Shown in pieces: positions 29,870 to 38,850 of a DNA stretch of 64,000 nucleotides. Source of the DNA: Streptococcus penaeicida (lineage in GTDB: Bacteria; Bacillota; Bacilli; Lactobacillales; Streptococcaceae); the NCBI RefSeq assembly GCF_002887775.1, contig NZ_LOCM01000033.1, positions 62,001 through 126,000 on the forward strand. Direction: 5' to 3'. Position 1 is the stretch's first letter. Every line of letters starts with the position of its first letter. The notes beneath the pieces were generated by a model. That model was not told the origin of the DNA. It made no database searches and saw only the letters and a list, made by a program, of their open reading frames with translations. Made by a program: the position numbers and the translations under genes.

Positions 29870-31408
29870 TTACATAATAATTTGTTGTACTTTTTCACGA
29901 CTTGCATGTCTTTCCTCTTCTTCTTTAGCCATTGCAAGTAAAGCTTTTTTATCTATTTTTCCAACTGGTGATTTTGGAAACTCTGCTAAGATATAATAGC
30001 GTTTTGGTGTTTTGTAGCCAGCTAAGTGTTCTCTAGCAAATTCTTTTAATTCTTCAAGAATATCACCGCTATCTTCTTTTAGAATAATAGCTGCTACAAC
30101 ACTCTCTCCCCATTGTTCCGCTGGAATCCCAAAGACCGTGGAATCCATGACTTGAGGGAATTTGTTCAAAACTGTTTCTACTTCACTTGGATATACATTT
30201 TCACCACCCGTAATAATCATATCTTTACTGCGGCCAACGATAAAATAATCCCCATCAGCATCTATTCTTGCTAGATCTCCTGTATAAACATAACCCTCTT
30301 TAAGCGTTTTAGCAGTTTCTTCAGGTTTATTCCAATAACCTGAGAAACGCGCCTCGTTACTAATAATGAGTTCTCCAATTTCCCCATCAGCCACATCTTG
30401 ACCATTCTCATCTACTAAACGAACTGTGTTGAAAAGAATTGGTTTACCAACTGAAGTTGGTTTACTTTTTTGTAAAGCTGGGTGAATTGAGAAATTATTT
30501 GGACCAATTTCTGTCAATCCATAGGAATTAACCAGTGGTAAATCAAGGTCTGCAAATAAGCGATAAACTTTTTCCGAAAGCGGAGCTCCACCCGATATAA
30601 CCATTTCTAAAGAATCGAAATTTTCTTTAACAAATAAATCTGAGTCAGCTAACATGTAACACATAGTCGGAACAAAGAAAGCTTTTGTCGGCTTAAAATC
30701 TCTAATAATCTCTATGGTTTCATCGGTGTAGAAAAAGCGCTGTATAACAATTTGACCACCTGCTACCAGGATAGGTATCGTGAAGCAAAACAAACCTGCT
30801 GTATGGAACATTGGTGTTGTTGTCATACCACGATCTTTAGCAGATAAATGCCAGCTTGGAATACTGGTCAAAGCATTAGTAATGATTGCCTTATGGCTAA
30901 TCATAGCACCTTTGGGTTGACCAGTTGTTCCACTGGTGTAAATGAGTACGGCAATGTCTTCCTGAGGAAATGCTTTTTGCTCTATCTCATGTTTGATATC
31001 AGGATTGACAACATCATTGTATTCTTCGGAATCAATATCAAGGTCAAGTAACTGTTCATTAACTAAAGACAATCTTGTTTTATGAATGCGCGAATAAAGA
31101 ATGATTTTTGGAGCTGAATCTTCAACGATATGTTCGACTTCAGTATCTCTTAAGCGCCAATTCAGTGGAATGAAGATGGCACCAATTTTAGTACAAGCAA
31201 AGAGTAAATCAAAATGGGCAATGTCGTTTGATGAAAAAAGAGCAACGCGATCACCAGGTTCAATACCTTGCGATTGTAAATAGTATGCTAGATTAATAGC
31301 ACGCTGATTCATTTGCTGGAAAGTCCAACGATGGCCTTTTTCAGCTTCTATTATTGCGATTCTAGAGCCGCTTAAGCGAGCTCTTTCAGCTAACCAATCA
31401 TTTTTCAC
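29870..31408 (-). CDS. Acyl-CoA synthetase (AMP-forming)
   Basis: 512 residues of the adenylate-forming superfamily. P-loop motif IYTSGTTGQPKGAMISH (about 157-173), NSYGLTEIG, YTGDLARIDADGDYFIVGRSKD (A8/hinge) and the C-terminal catalytic Lys in KSPVGKIDKKAL are all present. It activates a carboxylic acid, probably a fatty acid, to its CoA thioester with ATP. Position between the FadN-like gene and the CoA-transferase gives the operon two ways to make acyl-CoA. Chain-length preference cannot be read. Confidence 0.9.
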   Translation of the reverse strand: MKNDWLAERARLSGSRIAIIEAEKGHRWTFQQMNQRAINLAYYLQSQGIEPGDRVALFSSNDIAHFDLLFACTKIGAIFIPLNWRLRDTEVEHIVEDSAPKIILYSRIHKTRLSLVNEQLLDLDIDSEEYNDVVNPDIKHEIEQKAFPQEDIAVLIYTSGTTGQPKGAMISHKAIITNALTSIPSWHLSAKDRGMTTTPMFHTAGLFCFTIPILVAGGQIVIQRFFYTDETIEIIRDFKPTKAFFVPTMCYMLADSDLFVKENFDSLEMVISGGAPLSEKVYRLFADLDLPLVNSYGLTEIGPNNFSIHPALQKSKPTSVGKPILFNTVRLVDENGQDVADGEIGELIISNEARFSGYWNKPEETAKTLKEGYVYTGDLARIDADGDYFIVGRSKDMIITGGENVYPSEVETVLNKFPQVMDSTVFGIPAEQWGESVVAAIILKEDSGDILEELKEFAREHLAGYKTPKRYYILAEFPKSPVGKIDKKALLAMAKEEEERHASREKVQQIIM

Positions 31409-31448
31409 TATTGGCTCCTTTATCTCTATAAGGGTTTAACCCTTTTTC

Positions 31449-33497
31449 CTATTTTAATCCACTGTAGTCTGGACGTTTACCAGCTAATGAAGCTTCTAAA
31501 CCAATTAATGCTTCTTCTTTAGCAAATGTTTCATTTAAAAGTGAAAGTTCGTAGGCAATGCCTTCATCCAAAGTTAATTCAGCCTGTTGATCAATCATTT
31601 CTGGGATTAATTTAACAATGCCAGGACCTTTGTATGAAATTATTTTCGCCATTTTAGCTGCAAATTCAGGACTAACTCCCTCAGAAGCTTGGCCATTCAC
31701 CGTATTAGCAAAGTTTGCATCTGAGAAGGCAGCTTTAATTTCAGCATATTTTTCTGGTAATGGACGGTCACGGTATTTATCAGGACGTCCCGCAGTTACC
31801 ACTTCTTCAATCGCTTCGTTAAGATTTCCTGCTTCAGCAAGTTTTGTAACAATCCCTAAATCTGCTGCATCTTTAGCTGTGATTCCACGGCCAGTAAGCA
31901 CATAGTATTTAGTCAATTCTTTACCAATTTGATGGTTGGTACGGAGCATTCCACCTAATCCTGGGTAAATACCAAGTCCACTTTCTGGGAATCCCATAGA
32001 GCCTTTTTCAGTTGCGATGATTGCTTGACAAGCAAGTGCTAATTCAGAGCCACCGCCTAATGATAAGCCATCAAGTAATGCAATCGTATATTTCTTACTT
32101 AATTCAATGCGACGTAGTAATTTATGTCCACCTGAAGTGAAAGCATAGTTTTTATCAAGTGAATTTGTCTTAATAGCATCAACGAAGAATTTCAAATCTG
32201 CTCCAGCAACAAAGGCTTTACCAGCTCCTGAGAAGACAATTGCACGAACAGCATCATCTGCTTCAGCTTTATTAAAGGCTTCTTCAATTTGACCAACGAC
32301 AGTTGGGTTAAGAGCGTTCATTGCTTCTGGACGGTTGATGCGAATGCGAGCAATACCATTAACGACTGAATAGTCAACAAAGCTAAAGTCAAAGTCTTCA
32401 TCAAGTTCTGCTTGTTTCTTCAATAGACTGCTTACTTCAAAACCTGGACGTTTTTTAGCAAGTTTTTCAACCATTTCATAAGCTTTTTTAACACCAATTT
32501 GGTTAGCTAATTGGAAAGGTCCAACTTTCCAACGAAGACCAACAACGGCACCACGGTTAACATCTTCGATTGATGCGACACCTTCGTCAACTAATTTACC
32601 AGAAACGCTGATAACAGTTGCAAGTAAATGATCTTGAACAGCTTGGAATTTACTTTCGTCAATCGGACCATCTTCTAAATCCCAAAGTTGACGAGATTCT
32701 GTTTGTTCCTTCAAAAGTTGTGATGGGTAATATGAATCACTAACTTCACGACCAAGGGTATTTGCTGAGTGGTAAGCTACTGGGATACCTGTAGCATTCA
32801 TCAAGGCAAATGGACCCATACCAATTTTGAAGGCTGCACGCGCCGCTGCATCGATTGTTGCTTTATTAGCAACTCCCTCTTCAAAAAGTTTAACAGCTTC
32901 AGTTAACCAAGGAACGAAGAAACGGTTTACCGCAAAACCAGGAGCATCTTTAACCGTAATAGCTGTTTTACCATGCATATCAGAGAATTTATTAGCAATT
33001 GCGACAGTTTCTGGACTTGTTCCTTCATGCGAAATGATTTCTAATAAACGGTTTTTTGCTGGGTGGAAGAAATAGTGCATTCCGATAAAACGGTCTGGAC
33101 GGTTAGTGGCTTTAGCCAAGTTTTTAATATAGAAACTTGATGTGTTTGAACTTAAAATAGTTTTTTCATCACAAATTTGATCAAGTTTACTTAAAACATC
33201 AGCTTTAACTTTTTCATCTTCAAAAACAGCTTCAATAACAAAATCAACTGATTTCACATCTTCATAGTTTGTTGTTGGAATAAGGTTTCCTAAAGTTGCT
33301 TCAACAAAAGCGTCTGTGAAAACTTTACGTTCTTTTCCTTGATCCAACATTGTCTTGATGATGTCCATCCCGCGGTCAACAGCCTCTTGCGAAACGTCAA
33401 CTAAGTAACATTTAATACCTTCTTGGGCGATTTTTTGGGCGATTCCTGAGCCCATAGTTCCTGCGCCAATTACGGCAACTGTAAATTCTTGTGTCAT
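31449..33497 (-). CDS. Fused 3-hydroxyacyl-CoA dehydrogenase/enoyl-CoA hydratase (FadN-like)
   Basis: 682 residues. The N-terminal NAD-binding dehydrogenase has GAGTMGSGIA and GMHYFFHPAKNRLLE (catalytic His). The second dehydrogenase domain follows, then a crotonase/enoyl-CoA hydratase domain from about residue 365 with LGGGSELALA and GFPESGLGIYPGLGG, holding both catalytic Glu. The order (dehydrogenase then hydratase) matches Bacillus FadN rather than E. coli FadB. It carries out the second and third steps of beta-oxidation. About 23 nt separate it from the thiolase gene. Confidence 0.92.
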   Translation of the reverse strand: MTQEFTVAVIGAGTMGSGIAQKIAQEGIKCYLVDVSQEAVDRGMDIIKTMLDQGKERKVFTDAFVEATLGNLIPTTNYEDVKSVDFVIEAVFEDEKVKADVLSKLDQICDEKTILSSNTSSFYIKNLAKATNRPDRFIGMHYFFHPAKNRLLEIISHEGTSPETVAIANKFSDMHGKTAITVKDAPGFAVNRFFVPWLTEAVKLFEEGVANKATIDAAARAAFKIGMGPFALMNATGIPVAYHSANTLGREVSDSYYPSQLLKEQTESRQLWDLEDGPIDESKFQAVQDHLLATVISVSGKLVDEGVASIEDVNRGAVVGLRWKVGPFQLANQIGVKKAYEMVEKLAKKRPGFEVSSLLKKQAELDEDFDFSFVDYSVVNGIARIRINRPEAMNALNPTVVGQIEEAFNKAEADDAVRAIVFSGAGKAFVAGADLKFFVDAIKTNSLDKNYAFTSGGHKLLRRIELSKKYTIALLDGLSLGGGSELALACQAIIATEKGSMGFPESGLGIYPGLGGMLRTNHQIGKELTKYYVLTGRGITAKDAADLGIVTKLAEAGNLNEAIEEVVTAGRPDKYRDRPLPEKYAEIKAAFSDANFANTVNGQASEGVSPEFAAKMAKIISYKGPGIVKLIPEMIDQQAELTLDEGIAYELSLLNETFAKEEALIGLEASLAGKRPDYSGLK

Positions 33498-33520
33498 AAA
33501 ACCTCTCCCTTGTCTAAATC

Positions 33521-34771
33521 TTATTTACCAGTGTAGTAGCCATTTTCTAGAAGTAAAGCAATACCTTGTCCACCACCGATACATGCTGAAGCAATGGCAT
33601 AGCGTTTATCTGGGTTATTCTTGAACTCATATAAGAGTGATGTAATAATCCGTGCACCTGACATACCAAGTGGGTGTCCCAGAGCAACTGCTCCACCATG
33701 TGGATTGAATTTATTTTTATAGAAGTCAGTATCCATATCAATACCAAGCTCGATTAAACATCCAATTGTTTGACCAGCAAAGGCTTCATTAATTTCAAGA
33801 ACATCGATATCCTTAACAAGGTCAAGTCCTTGACGTTCTAACAAGTCATTGATTGCATAAACAGGTCCTAAGCCCATTGTTTCAGGAGCACAACCAGAAA
33901 TTTGATAGTCAACAACCTTAGCCATAACTTCTAAGCCTTTTTCTTTAGCTAATGATTCAGTTGTAAAGATTTCAAAGGCAGCTCCATCATTTAAACCAGA
34001 AGCATTACCAGCAGTTACGCTACCATCTTTTTCAAAAGCTGGACGTAATTTAGCAAGACTTTCCAAGCTTGTATCAGGACGTGGATGACCATCTTTTTCA
34101 ACAACTGTTACTTGACCTTTACGTCCAGGAACTTCAACTGGAACGATCTCTTGAGCAAAGCGTCCACTTTCGATAGCTTTAGCTGCTTTTTGTTGTGAAT
34201 CATATGCAAATTGATCTTGTTTTTCACGTGAAATATTGTATTTGCGAACAACGTTTTCAGCTGTATTACCCATATGTGCAATACCAGAATTACGACCTGA
34301 TGCTGACCGGTGACCTTCTAAGTTAGCATCGATCATTTGGACATCGCCCATACGAAAGGCTTGGTAACGAGCACTATCAGGTAATTGATATGGTGCGCGT
34401 GATAGTGATTCCGCACCACCAGCAGCAATGATTTTATTATTTGAATGTAAGAGTTCAAGTGATGCAGATATAGCTGATTGGATACCTGAACCACAAATAC
34501 GGTTAACAGTCATACCAGTTGAAGTATCTGGAAGACCGCTATTGATACCAATAATATTTCCAAGGTTGTTAGTTGTTTGTGAGCCTGTAACATGACCAAC
34601 AATAACCTCATCAATGTCAGAAACAGTTAATTTAGCACGGTCAACAGCTTCTTTCAAAGCCACTTCACCAAGGACTTCAACAGGAACTGTTTTTAAATCA
34701 CCAAGGTAAGCTCCAACAGGAGTTCTTGCCGCACCAACGATTACGATTTCTTCTTGTTTAGTAGTTAACAT
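33521..34771 (-). CDS. Acetyl-CoA acyltransferase (thiolase, FadA/AtoB type)
   Basis: 416 residues, a full thiolase: nucleophile Cys in VNRICGSGIQSA (about residue 97), His in NPHGGAVALGHPLG and the second Cys in IASACIGGGQG near the C terminus. It cleaves 3-ketoacyl-CoA with CoA to acetyl-CoA and a shortened acyl-CoA, or condenses two acetyl-CoA in reverse. It pairs with the FadN-like protein as in Bacillus fadNAE. Confidence 0.92.
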   Translation of the reverse strand: MLTTKQEEIVIVGAARTPVGAYLGDLKTVPVEVLGEVALKEAVDRAKLTVSDIDEVIVGHVTGSQTTNNLGNIIGINSGLPDTSTGMTVNRICGSGIQSAISASLELLHSNNKIIAAGGAESLSRAPYQLPDSARYQAFRMGDVQMIDANLEGHRSASGRNSGIAHMGNTAENVVRKYNISREKQDQFAYDSQQKAAKAIESGRFAQEIVPVEVPGRKGQVTVVEKDGHPRPDTSLESLAKLRPAFEKDGSVTAGNASGLNDGAAFEIFTTESLAKEKGLEVMAKVVDYQISGCAPETMGLGPVYAINDLLERQGLDLVKDIDVLEINEAFAGQTIGCLIELGIDMDTDFYKNKFNPHGGAVALGHPLGMSGARIITSLLYEFKNNPDKRYAIASACIGGGQGIALLLENGYYTGK

Positions 34772-34855
34772 TTTTATCCTCTTCTCTTATTTTATCTAAT
34801 GACAAGATTGGTCGAGCTTTTTAGACCCGACACAATCTCACTTTTTCTTTAAGTT

Positions 34856-36073
34856 TTAAATAAAGGCAGAAAGTCCAGTATAGTGACGACCAATGATTAA
34901 TGAATTCACTTCATGAGTTCCTTCATAAGTGTACATACCTTCGATATCGGCAAAGAATCTTGGAATATCGTATTTTAGTAAGATTCCGTTACCACCACCA
35001 ACTTCACGCGCTAAAGCTGCAGTTTCACGAGCACGGAAACCATTATGAAGCTTAGCCATTGATGAAGCTTCTTCACGGTAGATTCCTTGTTCTTGTTGCT
35101 CAGCTAAACGAACGGCAATTGCTAAAGTAGCTTGAGCATTCATAGCCATACGAGCTAATTTCTCTTGAATCAATTGGAAACCAGCAACTGGTTTACCAAA
35201 TTGCATCCGTTCACGAGTGTAAGTCAAAGCAGCTTCAAATGCACCAGCAGTCGCTCCAGCTAACAACCAAGCCACATCAGAGCGAGTGTTGCGAAGAATG
35301 TTAGCACAGTCTTTCCAAGAATTCACGTTTTGAGCACGTTGAGATTCGTGAACACGAACATCTTTATAAATGATTTCAGCATTTGGCATTGAACGGAAGA
35401 AAGCTTTTTCAGGAGTAACAAAGGTTTCAACTCCTTCAGATTCACGTTCAACATAGAATAATTTCACTTGGTTATCATCAACGTCACGTGCAAAGAATGC
35501 ATGGTATTTAGCTAAAGTGCCAGCACCGATCCATTTTTTGTGGCCGTTTAAAATCCAGTAATCACCATCGCGTTTAGCAGTTGCTGCCATACCACCAGCA
35601 ATGTCAGAACCATGATCAGGCTCAGTCATGGCAAGAACTCCTAAACCATCCCATGAGTAAACACCAGGCATCATTTTTTCAACTTGCTCTGGACTTCCGC
35701 CAAGACGAACACATTCATGGAATAAACCACCATTTGCTGTATAGAAAGTTCCTAAAACGGGATCTGTTTTTGCAAGGGTATAAGCACGAAATCCTCTAAA
35801 CAATTCAGAAATACGACCATTCTCACGACCTTCTAATAAACGAGGATCATCCATAAGATGTAGGTCAATAACTTTTTTAAATTGTTCTAATGGGAAAGTA
35901 GCATTATGCCAGTTCTCAGCCAAAAGAGGTTTTAAATCATTTTTTAAAACGTCTTCAAGTTCTTTAAGAACTTCTTTTTCACCCGCTGTCAAACCATCAG
36001 CATAATTGTATAAATCTGAGTAAAACATTTCACCACTTGCAAACAACTTATCTGCTCTAGATTCTTTAACCAT
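34856..36073 (-). CDS. Acyl-CoA dehydrogenase (FAD-dependent)
   Basis: 405 residues. FAD/substrate motifs: VLAMTEPDHGSDIAGGMAATAKRDGDYWILNGHKKWIG in the middle and, at the C terminus, GMYTYEGTHEVNSLIIGR, whose Glu is the expected catalytic base. The relatively short length and the TYEGTHEV motif resemble glutaryl-CoA/short-chain acyl-CoA dehydrogenases. These enzymes pass electrons to electron-transfer flavoprotein, whose genes are not in this window. It introduces the 2,3 double bond, first step of the spiral. Confidence 0.92.
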   Translation of the reverse strand: MVKESRADKLFASGEMFYSDLYNYADGLTAGEKEVLKELEDVLKNDLKPLLAENWHNATFPLEQFKKVIDLHLMDDPRLLEGRENGRISELFRGFRAYTLAKTDPVLGTFYTANGGLFHECVRLGGSPEQVEKMMPGVYSWDGLGVLAMTEPDHGSDIAGGMAATAKRDGDYWILNGHKKWIGAGTLAKYHAFFARDVDDNQVKLFYVERESEGVETFVTPEKAFFRSMPNAEIIYKDVRVHESQRAQNVNSWKDCANILRNTRSDVAWLLAGATAGAFEAALTYTRERMQFGKPVAGFQLIQEKLARMAMNAQATLAIAVRLAEQQEQGIYREEASSMAKLHNGFRARETAALAREVGGGNGILLKYDIPRFFADIEGMYTYEGTHEVNSLIIGRHYTGLSAFI

Positions 36074-36109
36074 TTATAAGGCCTCCGTTATAATATTTTT
36101 GTATTTTTT

Positions 36110-36973
36110 TTATTTGTTATCGTAGTCGTAGAAACCTTTACCAGATTTCTTACCATTGCGTCCTGCGCGAATCATGTTTTTCAAAAGTGTTGGTGGAGTC
36201 CAACGGTTATCGCCAAATTCTTTAGCGAAGTAATTCATAACATGGTAACCAATATCAACACCAGCGTAGTCTTGTAACTCAAACGCTCCCATTGGGTGGT
36301 TTAATCCATAACGCATTGCTTTATCAATATCTTCTTTAGAAGCAATTCCTTCTTCTAAAACTTTAATCGCTTCAATAAATTGAGGAATCATAATGCGGTT
36401 AACGATAAATCCAGGAACATCTTTCTTAACGATAACCACTTCTTTTCGAATGCTTTCAGCTAATTCTTTAACAATTGCAATTGTTTCATCTGAAGTTTCA
36501 AAACCATAAATGATTTCACACAATTTCATAACTTGTGCTGGATTGAAGAAGTGCATACCTGCAAAACGAGCTGGGTTTTCTAAAATATTGGCAATTTCAG
36601 TAATTGATAATGAAGAAGTATTAGTTGAAAGGATAACATCCTCACGAACGATACCTTCAAGCTCTTTGAAAACAGCTTGTTTGATTTCCATTTTTTCAAT
36701 AACAGCTTCAACAACGAAGTCAACATCTTTAAAATCTTTAAGATCAGTTGTTGTTGTAATACGTGCTAATGTTTCGTCCATTTGTTCTTGGCTTAATTTG
36801 CCACGTTTAACACTGCCTTCCATGAATTTAGTGATACGAGCCATACCTGCATCGATAAAACGTTGTTCAACATCTCTTAAAACAACTTGATAACCATTTT
36901 GAGCGAAAAGGTTAGCAATACCGCCACCCATAGCTCCTGCACCAACAACTCCGATTGTCTTAATGTTTGTCAT
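36110..36973 (-). CDS. hbd: 3-hydroxybutyryl-CoA dehydrogenase
   Basis: 287 residues with GVVGAGAMGGGIANLFAQNGY at the N terminus, STNTSSLSITEIA and GMHFFNPAQVMKLCEII (catalytic His), and the C-terminal dimer domain PMGAFELQDYAGVDIG. It oxidises 3-hydroxyacyl-CoA with NAD. The ATG at 36973 has AAGGAG 7 nt upstream; the frame extends 25 codons further upstream, into the promoter, and is not used. First gene of the operon. It duplicates the activity of the FadN-like protein, perhaps for short chains. Confidence 0.93.
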   Translation of the reverse strand: MTNIKTIGVVGAGAMGGGIANLFAQNGYQVVLRDVEQRFIDAGMARITKFMEGSVKRGKLSQEQMDETLARITTTTDLKDFKDVDFVVEAVIEKMEIKQAVFKELEGIVREDVILSTNTSSLSITEIANILENPARFAGMHFFNPAQVMKLCEIIYGFETSDETIAIVKELAESIRKEVVIVKKDVPGFIVNRIMIPQFIEAIKVLEEGIASKEDIDKAMRYGLNHPMGAFELQDYAGVDIGYHVMNYFAKEFGDNRWTPPTLLKNMIRAGRNGKKSGKGFYDYDNK

Positions 36974-37013
36974 TTTAAATCTCCTTTTTTGACTTTGTTT
37001 AATTGATAGTTTC

Positions 37014-37019
37014 ATTATA
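37014..37019 (-). promoter_or_regulatory. -10 box of the acyl-CoA operon
   Basis: TATAAT on the minus strand about 40 nt before hbd, without a good -35 at 16-18 nt. An ATTTAAAT-centred palindrome (37028-37040) lies where the -35 should be, so an activator may be required. Confidence 0.5.
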
Positions 37020-37123
37020 CAAACTAGTTGATTTAAATTCATCGACAAAAATGAGTAAAGAAAATATCTTTTTCCTACAAAATGAACTACTGGCTTTTCT
37101 ATTTTTCACTAACAGAGCAAAAT

Positions 37124-37150
37124 AAAAACGAGTCATTTACTTTGACTCAT
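37124..37150 (-). terminator. Intrinsic terminator of the NUDIX/CoA pyrophosphatase gene
   Basis: The minus strand has ATGAGTCA-AAGTAAA-TGACTCGTTTTTA, overlapping the stop codon. Confidence 0.7.
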
Positions 37151-37754
37151 TTTTTTCTCTTAAAATCCGACTAAAACAATCTGTAAATTGAGCCGTCAAA
37201 CCCCAAATCGTTTCATCAAATCCCTCATAAAATGGGATTTTTGATGATTGATGATTAAAGGCATATTTTTCACCATTACGGATTCTTTCAAATGGAAAGT
37301 TAGAGCCTTCTTTAATCCGATGGGGCAAGTCATAAAAGACAGGTTCCTTATTTAAAATGTCATTTAGAGGAACGGTGAAGAGATGATCAACTTCTTCATT
37401 ATATTTCAAGTCTCGCCAATTATCGCAATGAAGTTGACCAACAAAACAATGAATAGTGCGCTTAGCTTGAACAATATAGTCAATTTCTCCCCAAATCTCA
37501 ACTTGGCCAGGATTTACATTTAATTCTTCTGTGCATTCCCGCAAAGCCGCCTCTGCAAAAGTCTCTCCTGGCTCTAAACGTCCACCCGGAAAAGAGACCT
37601 CTCCTGGTTGTGAAATATCTTGCCCTCTGACTTCATATAATACCTGCCAAGCCCCTTCATCCCAAACCAATGGTAAAAAGACAGCATATTCTTTCTGTTG
37701 TCCCAAAGGCTTTGGATGATAATTAGCCAATACTTCTTTGATTCTTTCTTCCAT
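37137..37754 (-). CDS. NudL-type NUDIX hydrolase, probable CoA pyrophosphatase
   Basis: 205 residues. The NUDIX box GGRLEPGETFAEAALRECTEELNV follows QPGEVSFPGG, which corresponds to the UPF0035/NudL motif (LL.RS..L..H.GQV.FPGG) that marks CoA and acyl-CoA diphosphatases (NudL, peroxisomal NUDT7/8). It probably splits CoA or acyl-CoA into phosphopantetheine derivatives and 3',5'-ADP. The ATG at 37754 has GAGG 7 nt upstream; an in-frame GTG at 37769 is less likely. It lies next to the acyl-CoA operon but behind its own terminator. Confidence 0.85.
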   Translation of the reverse strand: MEERIKEVLANYHPKPLGQQKEYAVFLPLVWDEGAWQVLYEVRGQDISQPGEVSFPGGRLEPGETFAEAALRECTEELNVNPGQVEIWGEIDYIVQAKRTIHCFVGQLHCDNWRDLKYNEEVDHLFTVPLNDILNKEPVFYDLPHRIKEGSNFPFERIRNGEKYAFNHQSSKIPFYEGFDETIWGLTAQFTDCFSRILREKNESK

Positions 37755-37870
37755 CTTAAATCCTCGCACAATACTCTTTTCCCAAGATTACAAAAAAATA
37801 CGTCTTAGGTCAAGAAATTGCATATTTTAAAGTCCATTTTTAAATATATAAAATTTTTACACATAATCTC

Positions 37871-37941
37871 TTGACTTATTCTTTTCTCTGTCATATACTT
37901 AATGTGTAAAATATTTATATATAAAAATTATACACATTAAG
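37871..37941 (+). promoter_or_regulatory. padR promoter with an 11-bp inverted-repeat operator
   Basis: TTGACT (37871-37876), 17 nt, TATACT (37894-37899). A perfect inverted repeat, CTTAATGTGTA at 37898-37908 and TACACATTAAG at 37931-37941, starts in the -10 and ends just before the ribosome-binding site. A further TACACAT occurs upstream at about 37858. This is the expected site for autorepression by the PadR protein. Confidence 0.75.
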
Positions 37942-37952
37942 GAGGTATCGAT

Positions 37953-38279
37953 ATGTATTTTCCCGTATCAGCTACCTTGATTGAATTCTTAATTATGTCT
38001 ATCGTCAAAGACCAAGATTCCTACGGCTATGATATTAGTCAAACCATTAAACTCGTAGCCAATATTAAGGAGTCAACCCTTTACCCAATCCTAAAAAAAT
38101 TGGAGAAGGCTGGTTATCTCAAGACCTATAGTCAAGAACATCAAGGACGCCAACGTAAGTATTATCAATTAACATCAGACGGACACACACAACTTGCTTT
38201 TCTCGAAGGGGAATGGCAAAGCTACAAAGCAAATTTAGATGCAATAATCGAAGGGAGTCTCCGACATGACAAGAACTGA
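37953..38279 (+). CDS. PadR family transcriptional regulator
   Basis: 108 residues, a short (class s2) PadR winged helix: LIEFLIMSIVKDQDSYGYDISQTIK ... STLYPILKKLEKAGYLKTY ... GRQRKYYQLTSDG. AAGGAGG precedes the ATG. It heads a three-gene operon padR-HAAS-DUF4097, overlapping the next gene by 14 nt. Such operons respond to envelope stress or antimicrobial peptides in Firmicutes. Probably autoregulated through the palindrome in its promoter. Confidence 0.92.
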   Translation: MYFPVSATLIEFLIMSIVKDQDSYGYDISQTIKLVANIKESTLYPILKKLEKAGYLKTYSQEHQGRQRKYYQLTSDGHTQLAFLEGEWQSYKANLDAIIEGSLRHDKN

Positions 38280-38850
38280 GTATCTAGCAGAGCTACAAAA
38301 TCAGCTTCGAAAATTACCACAAGATGATTTTCAAGAAGCAATGGACTACTTTACCGAATACTTCGATGAAGCAGGTCCCGAAAATGAAACACAAGTCATC
38401 GCCGATCTTGGTAGTCCAAAAGAAGCAGCTAGTGAAATTTTAGGTCGACTACTTGAAGATAAAATTGAGATTGAAGATAAAAAACCAAAACACTATGCCA
38501 AAATCATCTGGTTGACAATCCTGTCAATTCTGGCAGCTCCAGCCGCCTTACCAATCCTATTTGCCATTATCACACTTGTTCTTGCTCTCCTATTTGCCAT
38601 TGGAGCAATCATTTTTTCACTAATCCTCTTAGGAGTTTCATTCTTCGCCAATGGTTGCTATGTTCTCATCGATAGTTTTTCTTACCTAGCAACCTCAATA
38701 AATTCAACCATCCTTAGCTTTGGCATGGGTCTCATCATGATTGGTGGTTCACTCTTATCAATCTTTCTTGGTGTTGAAGCCTGTGCAGCCCTTATCCGTG
38801 GTGGAGCGGTCCTCATTCAAAAATTATTAAAGAGAGGTCAAACAGCATGA
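38266..38850 (+). CDS. HAAS domain (DUF1700) membrane protein
   Basis: 194 residues. The N-terminal HAAS/DUF1700 domain (EYLAELQNQLRKLPQDDFQEAMDYFTEYFDEAG ... IADLGSPKEAASEIL) is followed by four hydrophobic segments. HAAS proteins are commonly the middle gene between a PadR regulator and a DUF4097 protein and probably transmit a membrane signal. Overlaps padR by 14 nt and the next gene by 4 nt. Confidence 0.9.
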   Translation: MTRTEYLAELQNQLRKLPQDDFQEAMDYFTEYFDEAGPENETQVIADLGSPKEAASEILGRLLEDKIEIEDKKPKHYAKIIWLTILSILAAPAALPILFAIITLVLALLFAIGAIIFSLILLGVSFFANGCYVLIDSFSYLATSINSTILSFGMGLIMIGGSLLSIFLGVEACAALIRGGAVLIQKLLKRGQTA

